A stretch of 5,253 nucleotides of DNA. It comes from Clostridia bacterium. Lineage in GTDB: Bacteria; Bacillota; Clostridia; RGIG8785. A program made the position numbers and the translations under genes. The notes below the pieces were generated by a model. It did not search any database, was not told the origin of the DNA, and was given only the letters and a program-made list of their open reading frames with translations. The stretch spans positions 1 through 5,253 of the forward strand of contig JAGAUM010000112.1 in the NCBI GenBank assembly GCA_017620795.1, in the 5' to 3' direction. Below are positions 4,444 to 5,253 of the stretch, one piece after another. The first letter of the stretch is position 1; each line of letters opens with the position of its first letter.

Positions 4444-5253
4444 ATGTTTACAAAAACAACCCCTGAAAAAGTGGGCGTCTCTTCGCGGAAGGTGCTGGAC
4501 TTTGTCCGCACCTTGGACGCGTCGGGGCTTGCCACTCATGACCTGATTTTAGCCCGCGGTAATGAGATTTTTGCCGAGGGCTATTGGTCTCCCTTTACGG
4601 CGGACTTCAAGCACCGTCAGTACTCGGTCTCCAAGAGCTTTATCTCCATTGCTGTCGGGTTCATGATTCAGGACGGCAAAATGCACTTGGACGACAAGCT
4701 GGCAGACTTCTTCCCCGAATATGTAGAAGGCAACCCTGTCATCAATCAGCACCTGTTGGACACCACCGTCCATGACCTGTTGACCATGCAGACCTGCCAC
4801 ACCTCCACCCCCCAGTGGATTGAGGGGGGCGTGAAAGACCGTCTGTCTTTGTACTTTAAGACCCCTGCCGACAAGGTCCCCGGCACCACTTTTTTGTATG
4901 ACAGCCCCGGCTCGTTCATGCTCTGTGCCACAGTGGAGCGGTTGGCAGGCAAGCCCTTTTTGGAATACTTAAAAGAAAAGGTCTTATTGGATTTAGGCTT
5001 TTCTGCGGACACGGCTTGCATCCAAGCCCCAGGGGGCCACTCCTTCGGAGACTCGGGCATCTTGTGTACTGCGCGGGAGCTTCTGGCATTCGCCCGTTTC
5101 GTCTTAAACGGCGGAATCTGGGCAGGCAAGCGCTATTTAAACGAGGACTATATTAAACGCGCCACCGCCCGTCAGTGTGACAACAACCCCCAAGGCACCA
5201 AAACCTTTGACGGCTACGGCTACGGGTATTTAATCTGGAAAGCCCCAAATAAC
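4444..5253 (+). CDS. Serine hydrolase, beta-lactamase/AmpC-like family (incomplete at 3' end)
   Basis: The frame starts at ATG 4444, one base after the nagB stop, and is open to the window end (270 codons). The beta-lactamase-type fold is shown by YSVSKSF at 60-66, giving the SxxK pair Ser61 and Lys64; LYDSPGSFML at 151-160, where Tyr152 and Ser154 fit the second YxN/YxS motif; TVHDLLTMQT at 108-117; and GGHSFGDSGILCTARELLAF at 197-216. The third (K/H)xG motif would lie beyond the edge. There is no signal peptide or lipobox, so it is likely cytoplasmic, unlike true beta-lactamases. No clear ribosome binding site precedes it (GTTGTCTGGTAAG), suggesting translation by reinitiation after nagB. 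Relatives include esterases, D-aminopeptidases and the B. subtilis muropeptide amidase AmiE. Operon position suggests action on an amino-sugar-related compound, but the substrate is unknown. Confidence 0.85.
   Translation, partial: MFTKTTPEKVGVSSRKVLDFVRTLDASGLATHDLILARGNEIFAEGYWSPFTADFKHRQYSVSKSFISIAVGFMIQDGKMHLDDKLADFFPEYVEGNPVINQHLLDTTVHDLLTMQTCHTSTPQWIEGGVKDRLSLYFKTPADKVPGTTFLYDSPGSFMLCATVERLAGKPFLEYLKEKVLLDLGFSADTACIQAPGGHSFGDSGILCTARELLAFARFVLNGGIWAGKRYLNEDYIKRATARQCDNNPQGTKTFDGYGYGYLIWKAPNN

Noticed and set aside
4549..5129. Long minus-strand open frames across the serine hydrolase gene (4549-4800 and 4746-5129)
   Set aside because: They are antisense to a clear SxxK serine hydrolase frame, have no recognisable domains, and overlap each other in different frames.

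Overview
The window looks like chromosomal DNA of a low-to-mid-GC anaerobic Firmicute, most likely class Clostridia. This is inferred from strong AAGGAG-type ribosome binding sites, sigma-A-type promoters, tight gene spacing and the family types seen: a clostridial-style NagA with an HxH metal motif, a DUF4432 epimerase, and a cytoplasmic serine hydrolase of the beta-lactamase fold. No mobile element, RNA gene or CRISPR array was found.

Layout, left to right. (1) Positions 1-389, minus strand: the first 129 codons of an alpha/beta hydrolase, cut by the window edge. (2) Positions 390-522: a compact divergent control region with two back-to-back promoters. (3) Positions 523-1518, plus strand: an aldose-1-epimerase-like protein of the DUF4432 family. 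(4) A strong bidirectional terminator (1520-1549) shared with the convergent gene. (5) Positions 1535-2380, minus strand: an AraC-family regulator with an N-terminal cupin. (6) Positions 2381-2535: a divergent control region holding a 20-bp direct repeat 54 bp apart, an inverted repeat between the copies and a strong extended -10 promoter. (7) A plus-strand operon that runs off the right edge: nagA (2536-3705), nagB (3708-4442) and a serine hydrolase of the beta-lactamase/AmpC-like family (4444-5253, incomplete). The genes are separated by 2 bp and 1 bp.

How the genes could work together: NagA removes the acetyl group from N-acetylglucosamine-6-phosphate, and NagB converts the resulting glucosamine-6-phosphate to fructose-6-phosphate and ammonia. 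The operon is therefore an amino-sugar (chitin, mucin or peptidoglycan sugar) catabolic unit. The serine hydrolase translated straight after nagB has no known substrate here; an amidase or esterase acting on an amino-sugar-containing compound is one idea. The divergent AraC-type gene is the obvious candidate regulator of the operon, and the paired repeats in the shared intergenic region are its candidate sites. The epimerase and the alpha/beta hydrolase fit sugar uptake or processing, but the sequence does not show their substrates.

Nothing here is clearly a wholly new system. The most original element is the operator-like architecture at 2381-2454. Start codons were chosen by ribosome binding site: ATG 2380 for the regulator and ATG 2536 for nagA, in place of longer versions beginning with TTG.
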